A stretch of DNA of 64,000 nucleotides from Desulfobacteraceae bacterium (GTDB taxonomy: Bacteria; Desulfobacterota; Desulfobacteria; Desulfobacterales; UBA5852), in NCBI GenBank assembly GCA_014237395.1, contig JABZFP010000014.1, forward strand, positions 124,001-188,000. Reading direction: 5' to 3'. The notes beneath the pieces are model-generated. The model did no database searches and was not told the DNA's origin. It worked only from the letters and a program-made list of their open reading frames with translations. Positions 29,516 through 39,002 of the stretch are shown here, in pieces. Each line of letters begins with the position of its first letter. The stretch's first letter is position 1. Both the position numbers and the translations under genes were made by a program.

Positions 29516-30814
29516 ATGCCCCTCTACGCGGAGCGCATGCGGCGCATCGGTACGGAAAACGCTTTTAAAATCGGGCCGCACATCGTCGCCGTGGCGTCCC
29601 GGGGTACGCCCGTTATCAAGTTGAATCTGGGGGAGCCGGACTTCAGCGCACCACCCTGGGTGAAAGAGGAGATCTGCCGGCAGGTGGCCCGCGACAACTC
29701 GCACTATTGTGATCCCAAGGGCATTCTTTCCTTGAGGCAGGCCATTGCGCGCCAGATCAACACGACCCGCGGCCTATCGGTGACGCCGGATCACGTCTGT
29801 GTATTCCCGGGGGGCAAGCCCTCGATCGGTTTCGCCCAGCAGATCTACTGCAACCCGGGGGATGAGATCATTTACCCCAGTCCCGGGTTTCCCATCTACG
29901 AATCCTTCATCCGATACATCGGTGCGGTTCCGGTGCCCCTGCATCTTGACGAGCAGTCGAATTTTACCTGCGCCCCCGAGCAGCTGGCGGCGCTTATTTC
30001 GCCCAAAACCAAGCTGATCATTCTCAACTTTCCCTCCAACCCCACCGGCGGGGTGGCGACCCACGACCAATTGTCCGCCCTGGCCGAAACTATTCTGTCC
30101 CGATGTGCCCCGGACGTGCGGGTCTATTCGGATGAAATCTATGAGAACATCCTGTTTGACGGCCAGCCGCATTTGTCCATTGCGTCCATGCCGGGCATGG
30201 AGAAGATCACCATCATCAGCAGCGGATTTTCCAAATCGTTTGCCTGGACCGGGGGGCGTGTGGGGTATGCCGTGCTGCCGACCGTGGAAGAAGCCGATGC
30301 GTTCAAGACGATGAACATCAACTATTTTTCCTGTGTCCCGCCCTACAACCAGGAAGGTGCCCGGGAGGCCCTGGAGAATGCGCAGTCGGGGCCCTGGATG
30401 GCCCAAATGGCGCGTACCTTTGAAACGCGCCGGGATGCGATTCTCGCGGAACTGAATGCCATCGACGGCGTCAGCTGTCAGAAGCCGGGCGGCGCGTTCT
30501 ACCTGTTTCCCAATATCGGGGGTGTTTGCAAGCGGGTCGGGGCCTTGGATGCTTACGACGATTTACCACCGGAAACTCGGCGGACCACCTCGCCTGCGAC
30601 CCTGTTCCAGATGTTTGCCCTCTACCATCATCAGGTGGCCGTGATGGATCGCCGCTCGTTCGGTGCCATCGGGACGGACGGTCTCCATTATCTGCGGATT
30701 TCCATTGCCGCCGATCTGGAGACCCTGCAGGAAGGTGTCCGCCGCCTGGCGGCAGCCGGCGACGATGGGGAAGGGTTCCAGCGCTTCATGGCGCAGGGCG
30801 AGCATTTGGTCTAG
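29516..30814 (+). CDS. Pyridoxal-phosphate aminotransferase, class I/II
   Basis: A 432-residue fold-type I aminotransferase of the aspartate-aminotransferase family. LNLGEPDFSAPPWVKEEIC is the N-terminal arm, NFPSNPTGG the cofactor-binding stretch, YSDEIYENI the Asp/Tyr pair and SSGFSKSFAWTGGRVGY holds the Schiff-base lysine. AAGGAGA precedes the ATG. It likely transfers the amino group of an amino acid to a 2-oxoacid; the specific substrate cannot be told. The region 350-375 has an insert of low conservation. Confidence 0.93.
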   Translation: MPLYAERMRRIGTENAFKIGPHIVAVASRGTPVIKLNLGEPDFSAPPWVKEEICRQVARDNSHYCDPKGILSLRQAIARQINTTRGLSVTPDHVCVFPGGKPSIGFAQQIYCNPGDEIIYPSPGFPIYESFIRYIGAVPVPLHLDEQSNFTCAPEQLAALISPKTKLIILNFPSNPTGGVATHDQLSALAETILSRCAPDVRVYSDEIYENILFDGQPHLSIASMPGMEKITIISSGFSKSFAWTGGRVGYAVLPTVEEADAFKTMNINYFSCVPPYNQEGAREALENAQSGPWMAQMARTFETRRDAILAELNAIDGVSCQKPGGAFYLFPNIGGVCKRVGALDAYDDLPPETRRTTSPATLFQMFALYHHQVAVMDRRSFGAIGTDGLHYLRISIAADLETLQEGVRRLAAAGDDGEGFQRFMAQGEHLV

Positions 30815-30909
30815 CCCGGGGCGGTCTATTGGCCATCAACGTTGACGGTTCCGTATGATACGTGACTGTTTAGAGCTCATCAGCGTTGATATTGGAAGGA
30901 AGAAATCCT

Positions 30910-32193
30910 ATGCCTGACATCATCACCGATTGGCTGGCGCGCTATCACATCGGGGCGGAAACCAGCGGTTTACTGGTCCGGCTGACGGCGGCCGTCATCG
31001 TGCTGCTGGTGTGCCTCGTGGCGCTGAAAATTACCCGCGGCATCTTCAACAGCCTGCTGCAGCGCCTGGCCGGGCGCACCCGGACCCACTGGGATAATTT
31101 CCTGGTGGGGCGCAACGTGTTCTCCCACCTCGCGCTGCTGGTGCCGGCCCTCATCGTTCATGTCAGCATCCCCTTGATTTTCGGGGGGTACGCGCGTGCC
31201 GAGAGTATCGCCCGGAGCGGTGTCACCATTTATATCATCGCGGTGGCCGTACTGGTCATCGATGCGCTGTTTAACGCTTTCCTGGATATCTACAAGACCT
31301 TCCGCGTCTCACGGGAGATTCCGATCACCGGTTTTGTCCAGGTGTTCAAGCTCGTGCTTTATTTCTCCGGGCTGCTTTCGATCATTGCCATCGTTCTGGG
31401 CAAGACACCACTCTATCTTTTCAGCGGTCTGGGGGCCATGACCGCTGTCCTGATGCTGGTGTTCAAGGATGCCATTCTGGGATTCGTGGCCGGTGTGCAG
31501 TTGATATCCAATCGCATGCTCAAACAGGGCGACTGGATCGAGATGCCGGGTTACGGCGCGGACGGCGATGTCATCGATATTACCCTGACGACGGTGAAAG
31601 TGCAGAACTGGGACAAGTCCATCACGACGATTCCCACTTACGCCCTGATCACGACATCCTTCAAGAACTGGCGCGGCATGCAGGACGCCGGCGGTCGCCG
31701 CATCAAACGGGCGTTGTATATCGACATGCGATCGATCTGCTTCTGCAGTGATGCCATGCTGGCACGCTTTGCCGGCATGCGCCATCTTGCCGACTACATT
31801 GCCGCGAAGCAGCAGGAAATCGAGGGCCACGATGCCGGCCTGGCGATCGTTGACGGCGCTCCGGTCAATCGCCGCCGCCTGACCAATATCGGTACCTTTC
31901 GTGGCTACATGACGGCTTATCTTCGGCAGCACCCGATGATCAACCAGGAAATGACCTTGATGGTGCGCCAGCTGGCGCCCACGCCCCAGGGGCTGCCATT
32001 GGAGGTGTATGCCTTCTGCAAGGATAAAGCCTGGGTGACCTACGAAGGGGTTCAAGCCGATATTTTCGACCATTTACTCGCCATTCTGCCCGCCTTTGAC
32101 TTGCGGATATACCAGACCCCCACAGGGGATGACGTCGCCGCCCTGCGCCAGAGCCTCTACCCATCGGCAATTCCCGACTCGCCCGACAGATGA
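30910..32193 (+). CDS. MscS-type mechanosensitive ion channel (YbdG-like)
   Basis: A 427-residue membrane protein with about five hydrophobic helices, then the pore helix and MscS beta domain (GLGAMTAVLMLVFKDAILGF, QGDWIEMPGYGADGDVIDI, TTVKVQNWDKSITTIPTYAL). The tail after residue 260 matches the longer YbdG branch. GGAAGG lies before the ATG at 30910. It should release solutes when membrane tension rises after hypo-osmotic shock, which fits the sucrose genes at the right end of the window. Confidence 0.93.
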   Translation: MPDIITDWLARYHIGAETSGLLVRLTAAVIVLLVCLVALKITRGIFNSLLQRLAGRTRTHWDNFLVGRNVFSHLALLVPALIVHVSIPLIFGGYARAESIARSGVTIYIIAVAVLVIDALFNAFLDIYKTFRVSREIPITGFVQVFKLVLYFSGLLSIIAIVLGKTPLYLFSGLGAMTAVLMLVFKDAILGFVAGVQLISNRMLKQGDWIEMPGYGADGDVIDITLTTVKVQNWDKSITTIPTYALITTSFKNWRGMQDAGGRRIKRALYIDMRSICFCSDAMLARFAGMRHLADYIAAKQQEIEGHDAGLAIVDGAPVNRRRLTNIGTFRGYMTAYLRQHPMINQEMTLMVRQLAPTPQGLPLEVYAFCKDKAWVTYEGVQADIFDHLLAILPAFDLRIYQTPTGDDVAALRQSLYPSAIPDSPDR

Positions 32194-32244
32194 CGTGTGC
32201 CTGTCCATAAGGTGTCAACTTGCCGATCTCTGGATGTGCACTAA

Positions 32245-32964
32245 CTAGTCCGAAAGATAATAGGTGATGGTCGAGACCACCCGCACCTTCTTGATGTGGG
32301 GGGTGTTGCTGTCCCGGTCGTTGATGGAGAACTGCCCCTGGCGGGCCTGCTTGATTTTGCCCAGGCGGCTCTGGGAGTCTTTGGCAAATTTGGCAGCGAC
32401 TTCCCGGGCATTGCGGGTGGCTTCCTGAATCATATCCGGCTTGATGCGGTTCAGACCCGTAAACAGGAATTCGGTTTGGGCCTGATAGCCGCGGCCGGCA
32501 AACGCGATGCCGGCCTTGCCGAGCTCGACCAGGTTCTGCATGGCCTCTCGCACTCCGGCCACGTCATCCGTGTAAACGGTGATGGTGGAATGGGCTGCGT
32601 AGCGGAACTTGATGCGTTCCGAGCCGCTGTAGCCCTGGGCCTGCTTGTCGACAATACCGGGCGGCGCCACCGAGATGGCCGTCATCGGGAATCCCTGCCG
32701 GGTCAGAAAGGCGATAATGAGGGTGTTCTTTTGCTGAATGCTGGAAAAGAGGTCGTTGAGATCGTTGCCGGCCTCGTTGAAGGTGATGGGCCAGATGGCG
32801 GTGTCGGCCTCCACCTCGCGTTCCGACAGCCCCTTGACTGTTACGGTGCGATCGAGGGTCTTGACGGCCAGCACGCTTTGGCCCAGCTGAAATCCCAGCC
32901 CCAGGAGCCCGACGCAGAGCAGAATTCCTAAAATGGATGCGCTTTTGGTGGATTGCGGGGTCAT
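32245..32964 (-). CDS. SIMPL domain-containing (DUF541) protein
   Basis: A 239-residue protein with an N-terminal membrane anchor (ILGILLCVGLLGLGFQLGQS) and a SIMPL domain beginning TVTVKGLSEREVEADTAIWP. The family is periplasmic or secreted with unclear function; stress-related roles have been reported for some members. The start at 32964 has AAAGG about nine bases upstream. It converges with the MscS gene. Confidence 0.92.
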   Translation of the reverse strand: MTPQSTKSASILGILLCVGLLGLGFQLGQSVLAVKTLDRTVTVKGLSEREVEADTAIWPITFNEAGNDLNDLFSSIQQKNTLIIAFLTRQGFPMTAISVAPPGIVDKQAQGYSGSERIKFRYAAHSTITVYTDDVAGVREAMQNLVELGKAGIAFAGRGYQAQTEFLFTGLNRIKPDMIQEATRNAREVAAKFAKDSQSRLGKIKQARQGQFSINDRDSNTPHIKKVRVVSTITYYLSD

Positions 32965-33229
32965 TGTCGTTTGCCTTTCATGGACATGCCGTGGCTCGAT
33001 CAACCGACGCTTGCTACCCTTTCACGCGATTTGCAGCGTTTGTCAAGTACAGTGGTGTCGCGGCCCGTTATCGAAAACGGTTGGGAAATGAGCACCGCCT
33101 CGTTTTTCAGCGGATAGCACCGGTTGAGGCGGCGTGCCTTGCGTCGTGCAGCGATAATTGTTATTCTGCTGCGTATGCTGCGATCCAACAGCCCTGATCG
33201 TCAGCCTTTCCCAACGCGAGGATTCCACC

Positions 33230-34588
33230 ATGCCCTATCCGTCGCCAGCCATCCAAGCAGCCAAGGCCCGCCTGTCGGGAACGGTTCAGTTCGTTTCCGG
33301 TGATATCTGGCGGACGCGCCTGGCCGATATGCCACCCTGGAAGCGTATTTTTATCCGGATGCTGCGCGTTCTGCTGCTGGCCATTCGGGGATTCAGGGAA
33401 GACGCCTGTATGCTGCGGGCATCTTCGCTGACGTTTTACACCATGCTTTCGATCGTGCCGGTGGCGGCCATGGCCTTCGGCATCGCCAAAGGGTTCGGCT
33501 TCCAGAAGATGCTGGAAAAGCAACTCTACGAAAACTTTCCGGGTCAGGAGGAAGTGGTCGGGCAAGTGGTCGTATTCGCCCAATCCATGCTGGAGACGAC
33601 CAAGGGGGGCATCATCGCCGGCATCGGCCTGTTGCTGCTGTTCTGGGCCGTGGTGAAAGTCCTGGGCAACATCGAAAACGCCTTCAACAGCATCTGGCGC
33701 ATCCAGCAGGCACGCTCCATTGCCCGCAAATTCAGCGACTATCTATCGATCATGCTGATCAGCCCGCTGCTGGTCATTCTGCAGAGCAGCGCAACGGTCT
33801 TCATCACCACCCATGTCCAGCAGATCGCGCAGGAAATAGCGGTGATCGGTTATTTCAGTCCGCTGATCGCACTGGCCTTCAAGCTGATCCCGTATGTCAT
33901 TGTCTGGGTCCTCTTTACAATGGTGTACATGATCATGCCCAATACCCGGGTCAAATTTACATCCGGGCTGGTGGCCGGGGTGATCGCCGGGACCGGCTAT
34001 CAACTGTTCCAGGGGTTCTATATTGCGCTGCAGGTGGGAGCGGCACGCTATAATGCCATTTACGGCAGTTTCGCGGCCTTGCCGCTTTTCCTGGCCTGGC
34101 TGCAGATCAGCTGGGTCATTGTTCTTTTCGGTGCCGAGATCTCGTTTGCCAAACAAAATGCGCAGGAGCACGAATTTGAAGCCGATACGGCGCAGGCCAG
34201 CCCCGGCTTCCGTAAAATGATCGCCCTGCAAATTGCCCGCCTGGTGGTTCACAAATTCGTTGCCGGTGAAAAACCGCTGACGGCCGCGTCGATTGCCGCT
34301 GAACTGGACAAGCCCCTGCGCTTGACCCATCGCGTTTTGGGGGAACTGGTGGAAAGCGGCGTCCTCAATGAAGTGTTGCTCGAAAAAGCGGTGACCCCGA
34401 CCTATGTGCCTGCCAGGGACGTGGACCAGTTTACCATCAGTTTCATCCTTGAGGCCCTGGAAGCGCGGGGCGTGAATGATCTCCCCCTGCTGGAAGGGGA
34501 GGACGCCTCCGCCCTGTCGCGAGCCCTGGCGCAACTCCGTGAGTCCCTGCGCCAGTCGCCGGGCAATCGCAACCTCAAAGAGCTCTGA
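33230..34588 (+). CDS. YihY/BrkB-type inner membrane protein with C-terminal winged-helix-like extension
   Basis: A 452-residue protein. Residues 50-320 form the YihY/BrkB membrane domain with about six helices (RASSLTFYTMLSIVPVAAM, YGSFAALPLFLAWLQISW). The last 110 residues are soluble and look like a winged-helix (AASIAAELDKPLRLTHRVLGE) followed by an acidic tail. GCGAGGA precedes the ATG at 33230. The older name RNase BN for this family was a mis-assignment. Transport or envelope function is unproved. Confidence 0.92.
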   Translation: MPYPSPAIQAAKARLSGTVQFVSGDIWRTRLADMPPWKRIFIRMLRVLLLAIRGFREDACMLRASSLTFYTMLSIVPVAAMAFGIAKGFGFQKMLEKQLYENFPGQEEVVGQVVVFAQSMLETTKGGIIAGIGLLLLFWAVVKVLGNIENAFNSIWRIQQARSIARKFSDYLSIMLISPLLVILQSSATVFITTHVQQIAQEIAVIGYFSPLIALAFKLIPYVIVWVLFTMVYMIMPNTRVKFTSGLVAGVIAGTGYQLFQGFYIALQVGAARYNAIYGSFAALPLFLAWLQISWVIVLFGAEISFAKQNAQEHEFEADTAQASPGFRKMIALQIARLVVHKFVAGEKPLTAASIAAELDKPLRLTHRVLGELVESGVLNEVLLEKAVTPTYVPARDVDQFTISFILEALEARGVNDLPLLEGEDASALSRALAQLRESLRQSPGNRNLKEL

Positions 34589-34836
34589 ACGGTCGGGGAC
34601 GCGCGGCCTTCCCTGGCTGGTTTCGAAGCGCGCGCATCTCCCGCCGGATAGGGAGTTCGACAAGTCCTCGGATTTATGGCGGCCGCCTCTGCCATCCATC
34701 CCGCGCCAGGCCGATCCATTTCCCCTCTGTTTCACCAGCGAATCGTCGCAATCTCACGCAGCACCTGCCGGTCTACTGGAAACTATGGGTTGCTATCGGT
34801 CGGTTTGGGTGCTTTTATTCTTTCATGAAAATCATA

Positions 34837-34865
34837 TTGACAGAGATATACGAAAAACCTATAAA
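34837..34865 (+). promoter_or_regulatory. Sigma-70-type promoter for the tungstate operon
   Basis: TTGACA at 34837-34842 and TATAAA at 34860-34865 are 17 nt apart, six of six and five of six matches to consensus. The surrounding sequence is AT-rich compared with the rest of the window. It is the strongest promoter-like match I found and points into the regulator-wtpABC genes. Confidence 0.75.
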
Positions 34866-34876
34866 CCCCAACTTAT

Positions 34877-34898
34877 GGCACATATCTCAGTATGTGCC
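34877..34898 (+). promoter_or_regulatory. Palindromic operator candidate
   Basis: GGCACATA (34877-34884) and TATGTGCC (34891-34898) are perfect inverted arms with a 6-nt spacer. It starts about 12 nt after the -10 element, so a bound protein would block transcription. The likely ligand is the regulator encoded just downstream (34964-35890). It could also form a small RNA hairpin. Confidence 0.65.
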
Positions 34899-34963
34899 GA
34901 TGCCGCTGAATGGCGATGGGTGTCAACCCTGGTCTTGTCGGCGGGCGGAAAGGGCGTGACGGT

Positions 34964-35890
34964 ATGCGCAATTTATTATCGACCAAAGAAGTGGCCCAGT
35001 TTTTGGGGGTCAATGAAAAAATGGTCTATACGCTGGTGGCTGAAAAAAGCCTTCCGGCAACCAAAATCACCGGAAAATGGCTTTTCCCGAAGCACCTGGT
35101 GGAACAGTGGGTCGAGGCCAATACCATCAACTATCCCGATCCGCCCAGGCACCTGCCGCCTTACGAGGGGCTTCTGATCGTGGCCGGCAGCAACGATCCG
35201 CTGCTGGAAAAGACACTGGCCCTGTTCAACCGGCGTTATCCTGAGCATGTTGCCGTTCTGGGCAACCTGGGAAGCCTGGGGGGTTTGCAGGCGTTACGTC
35301 GCAACCTTTGCCACATGGCCACCAGCCACCTGATCCAGGACGATGAGCGGGATTATAATTTTGACTACGCCGACCGGGAACTGGATCGCCTGCCGGCGGT
35401 GGTCAACTTTTGCCGGCGGGAGCAGGGTCTGCTGGTGGCCAGGGGAAATCCGCACAGCATCGGGGCGGTGGCCGATCTGGCCAAGCCTGGGCTTTCACTG
35501 GTCAACCGGCCCAATACCACTGGCACACGGTTGCTGCTGGATCGCGAGTTCGACAAGGCGGGGATCGATGGCGAGACCATCGACGGCTACCACAACACGG
35601 TGACGCGCCACCTGGACGTGGGGCTGGAGATTCTGGCGGGGCGGGCCGATGTCGGGCCGGGAATCCGGGCCGTGGCCGGCATGTTGGGGCTGGATTTTGT
35701 CCCTTTGCGCTGGGAGCGATATGATTTGTTGATCACCAAGGACCGCTTTTTCGATCCCGGTGTTCAGTTGTTTCTGGGCCTTTTGCCGGATGAGGAATTC
35801 CGACATTTGGCGGATACGCTGGAAGGCTATGACGTCTCGGCCAGCGGGAAAATGGTCTATCCCAAAGAGGATCGGCCACGGGAGGAATAG
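34964..35890 (+). CDS. HTH (excisionase-type) regulator with periplasmic-binding-protein-like ligand domain
   Basis: About 308 residues. The N-terminal 55 residues are a MerR/excisionase-type winged helix ([24 protein letters not shown]) with the usual [12 protein letters not shown] end. The rest is a PBP_like domain (PF12727 type; [16 protein letters not shown], and a [13 protein letters not shown] stretch), homologous to molybdate/tungstate-binding proteins but cytoplasmic. This domain pair is known for oxyanion-responsive regulators next to Mo/W transporters. Its stop is one base before the wtpA start. The ATG at 34964 is preferred for spacing to AAAGGG; an ATG at 34910 is possible. It probably senses tungstate or molybdate. 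Confidence 0.9.
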   Translation: MRNLLSTKEVAQFLGVNEKMVYTLVAEKSLPATKITGKWLFPKHLVEQWVEANTINYPDPPRHLPPYEGLLIVAGSNDPLLEKTLALFNRRYPEHVAVLGNLGSLGGLQALRRNLCHMATSHLIQDDERDYNFDYADRELDRLPAVVNFCRREQGLLVARGNPHSIGAVADLAKPGLSLVNRPNTTGTRLLLDREFDKAGIDGETIDGYHNTVTRHLDVGLEILAGRADVGPGIRAVAGMLGLDFVPLRWERYDLLITKDRFFDPGVQLFLGLLPDEEFRHLADTLEGYDVSASGKMVYPKEDRPREE

Positions 35891-35891
35891 A

Positions 35892-36884
35892 ATGGAGAAG
35901 ATCATGACCCGGACCACCAAGCAATCCCTTCGAATGACCGTTATCGTGTTGATGACGGTGTTTTTGACCGCTGGGCTGGCGGCGGCCAAAGAGGCCGTCA
36001 TTATTTTTCACGCCGGCAGCCTGACGGTGCCCCTGGCGCAGATTGAAAAAGACTTTGAAGCCCGGAATCCGGATCTTGATATCCAGCGCGAGGCCGGGGG
36101 CAGCACCAAGATGGCCCGCATGATCTCCGAACTTCACAAACCCGCCGATATCATGGCCTCGGCGGATTACAAGGTGATCGAAAAGACCCTGATGCCCAAG
36201 TATGCCGACTGGAACATCCGCTTTGCCACCAACCGGCTGGTGCTCTGCTATACGGACCAGAGCCGCTTCGCCGACGAGATCACCAAGGACAACTGGTTTG
36301 ACATCCTGGCCCGGGAAAAAGTGGTCTGGGGGCATTCGGACCCGAATCTGGACCCCTGCGGCTACCGCAGCCTGATGGTCCTTCAGCTGGCGGAAATTTT
36401 CTATAACCAGAAAGGCCTCTACGATCGCCTGATCGCCAACCGGCCGGAAGCCAACGTGCGGCCCAAGTCGGTGGAACTGGTGTCGCTGCTCAAGACCGGC
36501 CATATGGATTACGCCTGGGAGTACCGCTCCGTGGCCGTTCAGCATGAATTGAAATTCGTGGAGTTGGACGATCACATCAACCTGGGCAACTATGCCTATG
36601 ACGATTTCTACAAGCAGGCCAACGTCAAGGTTTCCGGGAAGAAGCCCGGCACCTGGATCACCCGTACCGGCCAGAGCTGCACCTACGGCGTCACCATGGT
36701 CAAAGATAGCCCCAATCCCAAGGGGGCGGAGCGTTTCATGACCTACCTGCTTGATCCGGAAGGCGGCATGAAGGTCCTGGAATCCATGGGACAACCGCCT
36801 TTCATTCCCTGCCGGGTGGCGTCCGAGGCGGAGCTGAAAACGCTGCCCGCCTCCCTGCAGAAGCTGGCAACCGTCAATCCCTGA
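35892..36884 (+). CDS. wtpA: Tungstate ABC transporter substrate-binding protein
   Basis: A 330-residue periplasmic protein with a cleavable signal (ending GLAAAKEA) and the WtpA/ModA-type motif [19 protein letters not shown], then [26 protein letters not shown] and [17 protein letters not shown]. WtpA binds tungstate and molybdate with six-coordinate geometry. GGGAGGA lies upstream; an ATG at 35904 is also possible. Tungsten would feed aldehyde:ferredoxin oxidoreductases, formate dehydrogenases or benzoyl-CoA-reductase-type enzymes, common in anaerobes. Confidence 0.93.
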   Translation: MEKIMTRTTKQSLRMTVIVLMTVFLTAGLAAAKEAVIIFHAGSLTVPLAQIEKDFEARNPDLDIQREAGGSTKMARMISELHKPADIMASADYKVIEKTLMPKYADWNIRFATNRLVLCYTDQSRFADEITKDNWFDILAREKVVWGHSDPNLDPCGYRSLMVLQLAEIFYNQKGLYDRLIANRPEANVRPKSVELVSLLKTGHMDYAWEYRSVAVQHELKFVELDDHINLGNYAYDDFYKQANVKVSGKKPGTWITRTGQSCTYGVTMVKDSPNPKGAERFMTYLLDPEGGMKVLESMGQPPFIPCRVASEAELKTLPASLQKLATVNP

Positions 36885-36897
36885 AAAAGGCAAATCC

Positions 36898-36937
36898 GGC
36901 AAGCCCGCGCGCCTCGCATGGCGTAAGCGGGCTTGCC
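36898..36937 (+). terminator. Intra-operon hairpin between wtpA and wtpB
   Basis: An 11-bp perfect GC-rich stem (36898-36908 with 36927-36937; arm GGCAAGCCCGC) with an 18-nt loop starts 14 nt after wtpA. No T-run follows, so it may protect the wtpA mRNA end or partly terminate, giving more binding protein than permease. Confidence 0.6.
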
Positions 36938-36963
36938 GTTACCCGTCCGCATTTATTTCCGAT

Positions 36964-37800
36964 ATGAGCAAAACCACCGACGACGCGTTGCCCTTGCCGT
37001 CCCCCGGATCAGGCTGCTGCCGGGTCGATCCGTTTCTGGGGATCGCTCTGGCGGCCAGCGCCATTATTATGGCTTTCATCCTGTTGCCGCTGGTGGAAAT
37101 GGTGGTCCAGCCCTCAGTGGATGATTTGCGGGAAACCTGGAGCGACCCCGATGTCATCCGGGCCATCGGGATGAGCCTCTACACGTCGGGGACCGCCGCT
37201 CTGATCGCGTTCGTCTTCGGCACACCCTTTGCCTACTTGATGGCCCGTAAGCAATTTCCCGGCAAGCGGCTGGTGGAAAGCGTGGTGGACCTGCCCATCA
37301 TGATCCCCCATCCGGTGGTGGGCATCGCCCTTCTGAGCATGGCCGGCCGTCATCACTGGTTCGGGCGGATCCTAAACCAGCTGAACATCCAGATCATGGG
37401 GACGGTCACCGGCATCGTCTGCGTGTTGACCTTCGTGGGGTTGCCGTTCTACATCAATGCCGTTAAAACCGGTTTCGAGGCCGTGCCCGCGCGTCTGGAG
37501 ACCGTCTCCCGCAGCCTGGGGGCCTCCCCCTGGAGCACTTTCTTCCGGATCACCCTGCCCCTGGCCTGGCGCAGCATGCTGGTGGGGCTGATCATGTGCA
37601 TGGCCCGGGCGGTGAGCGAATTCGGCGCCGTGGTGATCGTGGCCTACCACCCCATGGTAGCGCCGGTGATGATCTATGAGCGGTTTACCGCCTATGGCCT
37701 GAAATACTCCCAGCCCGTGGCCGTGGGGCTGATCATGGTCTGTCTGGTGCTTTTTCTGCTGTTGCGCTGGGCCTCACCCCGCAAGGATGGCACCGCATGA
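36964..37800 (+). CDS. wtpB: Tungstate ABC transporter permease
   Basis: A 278-residue inner-membrane protein with six hydrophobic segments and the binding-protein-dependent permease signature EAVPARLETVSRSLGASPW (EAA loop). It resembles ModB/WtpB. Its stop overlaps the start of the ATPase gene (ATGA), so translation is probably coupled. Confidence 0.93.
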   Translation: MSKTTDDALPLPSPGSGCCRVDPFLGIALAASAIIMAFILLPLVEMVVQPSVDDLRETWSDPDVIRAIGMSLYTSGTAALIAFVFGTPFAYLMARKQFPGKRLVESVVDLPIMIPHPVVGIALLSMAGRHHWFGRILNQLNIQIMGTVTGIVCVLTFVGLPFYINAVKTGFEAVPARLETVSRSLGASPWSTFFRITLPLAWRSMLVGLIMCMARAVSEFGAVVIVAYHPMVAPVMIYERFTAYGLKYSQPVAVGLIMVCLVLFLLLRWASPRKDGTA

Positions 37801-38855
37801 TACGGGTGGAAGATCTTGCCATCGTCCTGCCGGGGTTTGCGCTGGAGGACATCAACCTGCAAGTCGATCCGGGTGAGGCCTTTGCCCTGCTGGGCCCCAC
37901 CGGGGCCGGCAAGACGCTCCTGCTGGAGGCGATTATCGGTGTGGTGCCGGTGACCCGGGGCCGCATTTTCATCGACGGCTGCAACCTGACCGGTTTGCCG
38001 CCGGAACGGCGCCGCATCGGGATTCTCTACCAGGACCATGCCCTTTTTCCTCACCTGGACGTGGCGGAGAACATTGCCTACGGCCAGCGCTACTGCACGT
38101 CCGTCCTGCCGGATCTGGGGCCCCTGATCGAACGCCTGGGGTTGCAGCGGCTGCTCAAGCGCCGGATCCACTCCCTGAGCGGGGGCGAAAAACAGCGCGT
38201 GGCCCTGGCCCGGTCCCTGGCCGTGGCGCCCTCGGTTCTGTTGCTGGACGAGCCCCTGACCGCCCTGGATCCCAATTTTCGGGAAGATATCCGGGGGTTG
38301 CTCAAGACCCTTCACCAGGATACGGGCATTACCCTGTTGATGGTGACTCACGATTTTGCGGAAGCCCATTTCATGGCCCAGCGCACGGCGGTGATGAACC
38401 GGGGGCGCATTGAGCAGGTGGGTCCGGTGGACGCGATTTTCGACCGCCCGGAAACGCCCTTCGTGGCGGACTTTGTGGGGATGAAAAATTTTTTCCCGGC
38501 GGTGATCGAGGGGCATGACGCCATTATCGGGAACATGCGGCTGCGTTGCACCTCCCAGGATGGGGATTTTCACGCAGTGGCCATTCGGCCGGAAAACATC
38601 CGTGTCCGCAAGGGCCCCTTTGACGGGGGGACCGAAAATTACCTGGAGGGCAAGCTGAAGCGCATTCTCAATCGCGGGTTTTACGCCGATGTCCGGGTGG
38701 ATGTGGATGGGATTCCCTTCCGTGCCATCGACACCCGCCGCCATCTGAACCGAACGGCCCTGGCCGAGGGCGATACGGTCCATCTGGCCATCGCGCCGGA
38801 AGACATTCACCTGATGCGGGGCCTGCGGCAGCAACGTCAACGGCTGATAGGGTAA
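37797..38855 (+). CDS. wtpC: Tungstate ABC transporter ATP-binding protein
   Basis: A 352-residue ABC ATPase: Walker A GPTGAGKT, Q-loop LYQDHALFPHLDVAENIAYG, signature LSGGEKQRVALARSL, Walker B LLLDEPLTALD and the H-loop VTHDF. Residues after about 240 form a TOBE-like regulatory domain, as in ModC/WtpC proteins that are inhibited by the oxyanion. It is the last gene of the module and converges with alr. Confidence 0.95.
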   Translation: MIRVEDLAIVLPGFALEDINLQVDPGEAFALLGPTGAGKTLLLEAIIGVVPVTRGRIFIDGCNLTGLPPERRRIGILYQDHALFPHLDVAENIAYGQRYCTSVLPDLGPLIERLGLQRLLKRRIHSLSGGEKQRVALARSLAVAPSVLLLDEPLTALDPNFREDIRGLLKTLHQDTGITLLMVTHDFAEAHFMAQRTAVMNRGRIEQVGPVDAIFDRPETPFVADFVGMKNFFPAVIEGHDAIIGNMRLRCTSQDGDFHAVAIRPENIRVRKGPFDGGTENYLEGKLKRILNRGFYADVRVDVDGIPFRAIDTRRHLNRTALAEGDTVHLAIAPEDIHLMRGLRQQRQRLIG

Positions 38856-39002
38856 AGAAGAAAAATAGGGAAACATGTCGATGACGGTATCGATGTCAAG
38901 CCGTAACGACCGAAATGCGTGGCGCAGGACATCAGGCATGCGACCAACAAGTCAAAGCCCCTGTCGTTCCACCAACGACAAGGCAACGTGTCTGATCGTC
39001 CT

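Larger units (their letters stand above)
34589..34963. other. Regulatory intergenic region before the tungstate module
   Basis: This 375-nt gap contains no convincing gene. Its right part holds a near-consensus sigma-70 promoter and a palindrome, listed separately. The leader between the predicted transcription start and the regulator ATG is about 90 nt. Confidence 0.6.
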
